From positions 1-6,551 of the forward strand of contig JACDAF010000256.1 in the NCBI GenBank assembly GCA_013695575.1: a DNA stretch of 6,551 nucleotides. The letters are read 5' to 3'. Below, piece after piece: positions 5,839-6,551 of the stretch; the first letter of the stretch is position 1, and each line of letters begins with the position of its first letter. The stretch is from Chloroflexota bacterium (GTDB taxonomy: Bacteria; Chloroflexota; Limnocylindria; P2-11E). The notes under the pieces were generated by a model. The model searched no databases, had not been told where the DNA came from, and worked only from the letters and a program-made list of their open reading frames with translations. A program made the translations under genes and the position numbers.

Positions 5839-6429
5839 ATGCTTCGCCGCGCCAGCGCTTTGGTCATCGCCGCGCTCGTCGCCGCGGGATGCGGCGGCAG
5901 TGCCGCCTCCGGGAAGAGCAGCGCGACCCAGGATCCCAGCTCGTTCCTCGCCGCGCCGTCGAACCAGCGGGCGATGGCGGGACTCGCCGACAAGGACGGC
6001 AGGGCCGTCGCATCGGCGAGCTTCGCCGAGGACCGCGTTGGGGTGCGCGTCGAGCTGCGCGTCGCGGGCCTCCCCGAGGGCAAGCACGGGGTGCACGTGC
6101 ACGCAGTCGGGAAGTGCGATGGGCCGGCGTTCGAGACGGCCGGTGGCCACTTCAACCCCGCGGCAAAGGTCCACGGGACGCTGAGCACGAATGGCCCGCA
6201 TGCCGGAGATCTCGGCAGCATCGAGGTGAAGAAGGACGGCACCGGGCTGCTCTCGATGGTGACGCCGCATCTCAGCCTTTCGCCCGGCGCGTCCTCGAAC
6301 ATCGCCGCGTCCGGCGGGCTTGCCATCGTCGTGCACGCGCAGGAAGACGATGAGAAGACCGATCCCTCCGGCAACAGTGGCGGCCGCATCGCCTGCGGCG
6401 TGATCAAGGTCCTGCCGCCGACCGGCTAG
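5839..6429 (+). CDS. sodC: Cu/Zn superoxide dismutase, lipoprotein
   Basis: A 196-residue secreted enzyme that converts superoxide to oxygen and hydrogen peroxide at the cell surface. The N-terminus is a lipoprotein signal: basic MLRR, a hydrophobic stretch, then VAAGC with lipidation predicted at C18, followed by a Gly/Ser/Ala linker to about residue 40. By comparison with known SodC proteins, the copper ligands are H86 and H88 (GVHVHAVG), bridging H104 (GGHFNP) and H166 (VVHAQEDD). The zinc ligands are H104, H112, H121 and D124 (PHAGDLGS). C93 and C186 can form the usual disulfide, and R183 in GGRIACGV is the active-site arginine. All key residues are present, so it should be active. The ATG at 5839 gives the complete signal peptide and follows a -10-like element by eight bases. 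The gene is divergent from the flavin/F420 oxidoreductase gene across 79 bp and may share regulation with it; its stop is only 19 bp from that of the convergent gene to the right. Confidence 0.95.
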   Translation: MLRRASALVIAALVAAGCGGSAASGKSSATQDPSSFLAAPSNQRAMAGLADKDGRAVASASFAEDRVGVRVELRVAGLPEGKHGVHVHAVGKCDGPAFETAGGHFNPAAKVHGTLSTNGPHAGDLGSIEVKKDGTGLLSMVTPHLSLSPGASSNIAASGGLAIVVHAQEDDEKTDPSGNSGGRIACGVIKVLPPTG

Positions 6430-6448
6430 ACCGGACGCGCCCGCTTCC

Positions 6449-6551
6449 CTACGAGGTGTCCTGACCCTCTGGGTCGTCGGTCGTGAGGCGGAAGGCCATG
6501 TGCCGGCCAGCGATCGTGAGCGTCGCCAGCATGAACGCCGCGAACGGCGCG
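6449..6551 (-). CDS. C-terminal end of an unidentified membrane protein (partial)
   Basis: On the minus strand a frame enters from the right edge and ends at a TAG (6449-6451), giving 33 residues. A hydrophobic segment, APFAAFMLATLTIAGRHMAF, is followed by a short polar tail RLTTDDPEGQDTS. This looks like a last transmembrane helix with a cytosolic acidic end. It is convergent with sodC, with 19 bp between the stops. Too little is visible to name the family, and a chance open frame cannot be excluded in such GC-rich DNA, though the hydrophobic-then-polar pattern and the stop placement favour a real gene. Confidence 0.55.
   Translation of the reverse strand, partial: APFAAFMLATLTIAGRHMAFRLTTDDPEGQDTS

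Noticed and set aside
5760..6407. N-terminal extension of the oxidoreductase frame up to 6407 on the minus strand
   Set aside because: The extension is antisense to sodC and matches nothing in the family, whereas the GTG at 5759 gives the expected N-terminus and follows a -10-like element.
6422..6434. CCGG-CTAGA-CCGG as a terminator hairpin after sodC
   Set aside because: The stem has only four strong pairs and no U-tract, too weak for an intrinsic terminator.

Overview
The window is a high-GC, densely coding piece of a bacterial chromosome. F420-type luciferase-like enzymes, GTG starts, 4-bp stop/start overlaps and start codons sitting just after TANNNT-like hexamers with no Shine-Dalgarno sequence suggest a Chloroflexota- or Actinomycetota-like lineage. 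This is inferred from style and gene families; no phylogenetic marker is present. I saw no rRNA, tRNA, CRISPR array, insertion sequence or phage gene.

Left part (1-3161, minus strand): a tightly packed three-gene operon read from 3161 down to the left edge. It encodes a short P-loop ATPase resembling type II/IV secretion and pilus motors (2262-3161), a MoxR/magnesium-chelatase-like AAA+ ATPase (868-2265) and the N-terminal 290 residues of a protein that resembles the VWA-domain partners of such ATPases (1-871, cut by the window edge before any VWA domain). The genes overlap by 4 bp (GTGA, then ATGA), so they are probably translationally coupled. AAA+/VWA pairs are known chaperone or metal-insertion machines (BchI/BchD, NorQ/NorD, CoxD/CoxE, RavA/ViaA). 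The added secretion-type ATPase, with no pilus or secretion genes beside it, is the most system-like feature here.

Middle part (3162-4887, plus strand): a 68-bp divergent promoter region, a small ORF (3230-3406) whose C-terminal end resembles GatC/AtzG-type small subunits, and an amidase-signature hydrolase (3403-4887) with an intact Ser-Ser-Lys triad, again joined by a 4-bp GTGA overlap. They may form one small amidohydrolase complex.

Right part (4791-6551): a minus-strand F420-dependent LLM-class oxidoreductase gene whose reading frame is broken near 5008-5020. With the frame restored it ends at 4817 and overlaps the amidase tail to tail. It is divergent, across 79 bp, from a plus-strand Cu/Zn superoxide dismutase lipoprotein gene (sodC, 5839-6429) with all metal ligands. 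The last 103 bases hold the C-terminal end of an unidentified minus-strand membrane protein, convergent with sodC.

No non-coding stretch exceeds about 80 bp, so there is no unexplained long gap.
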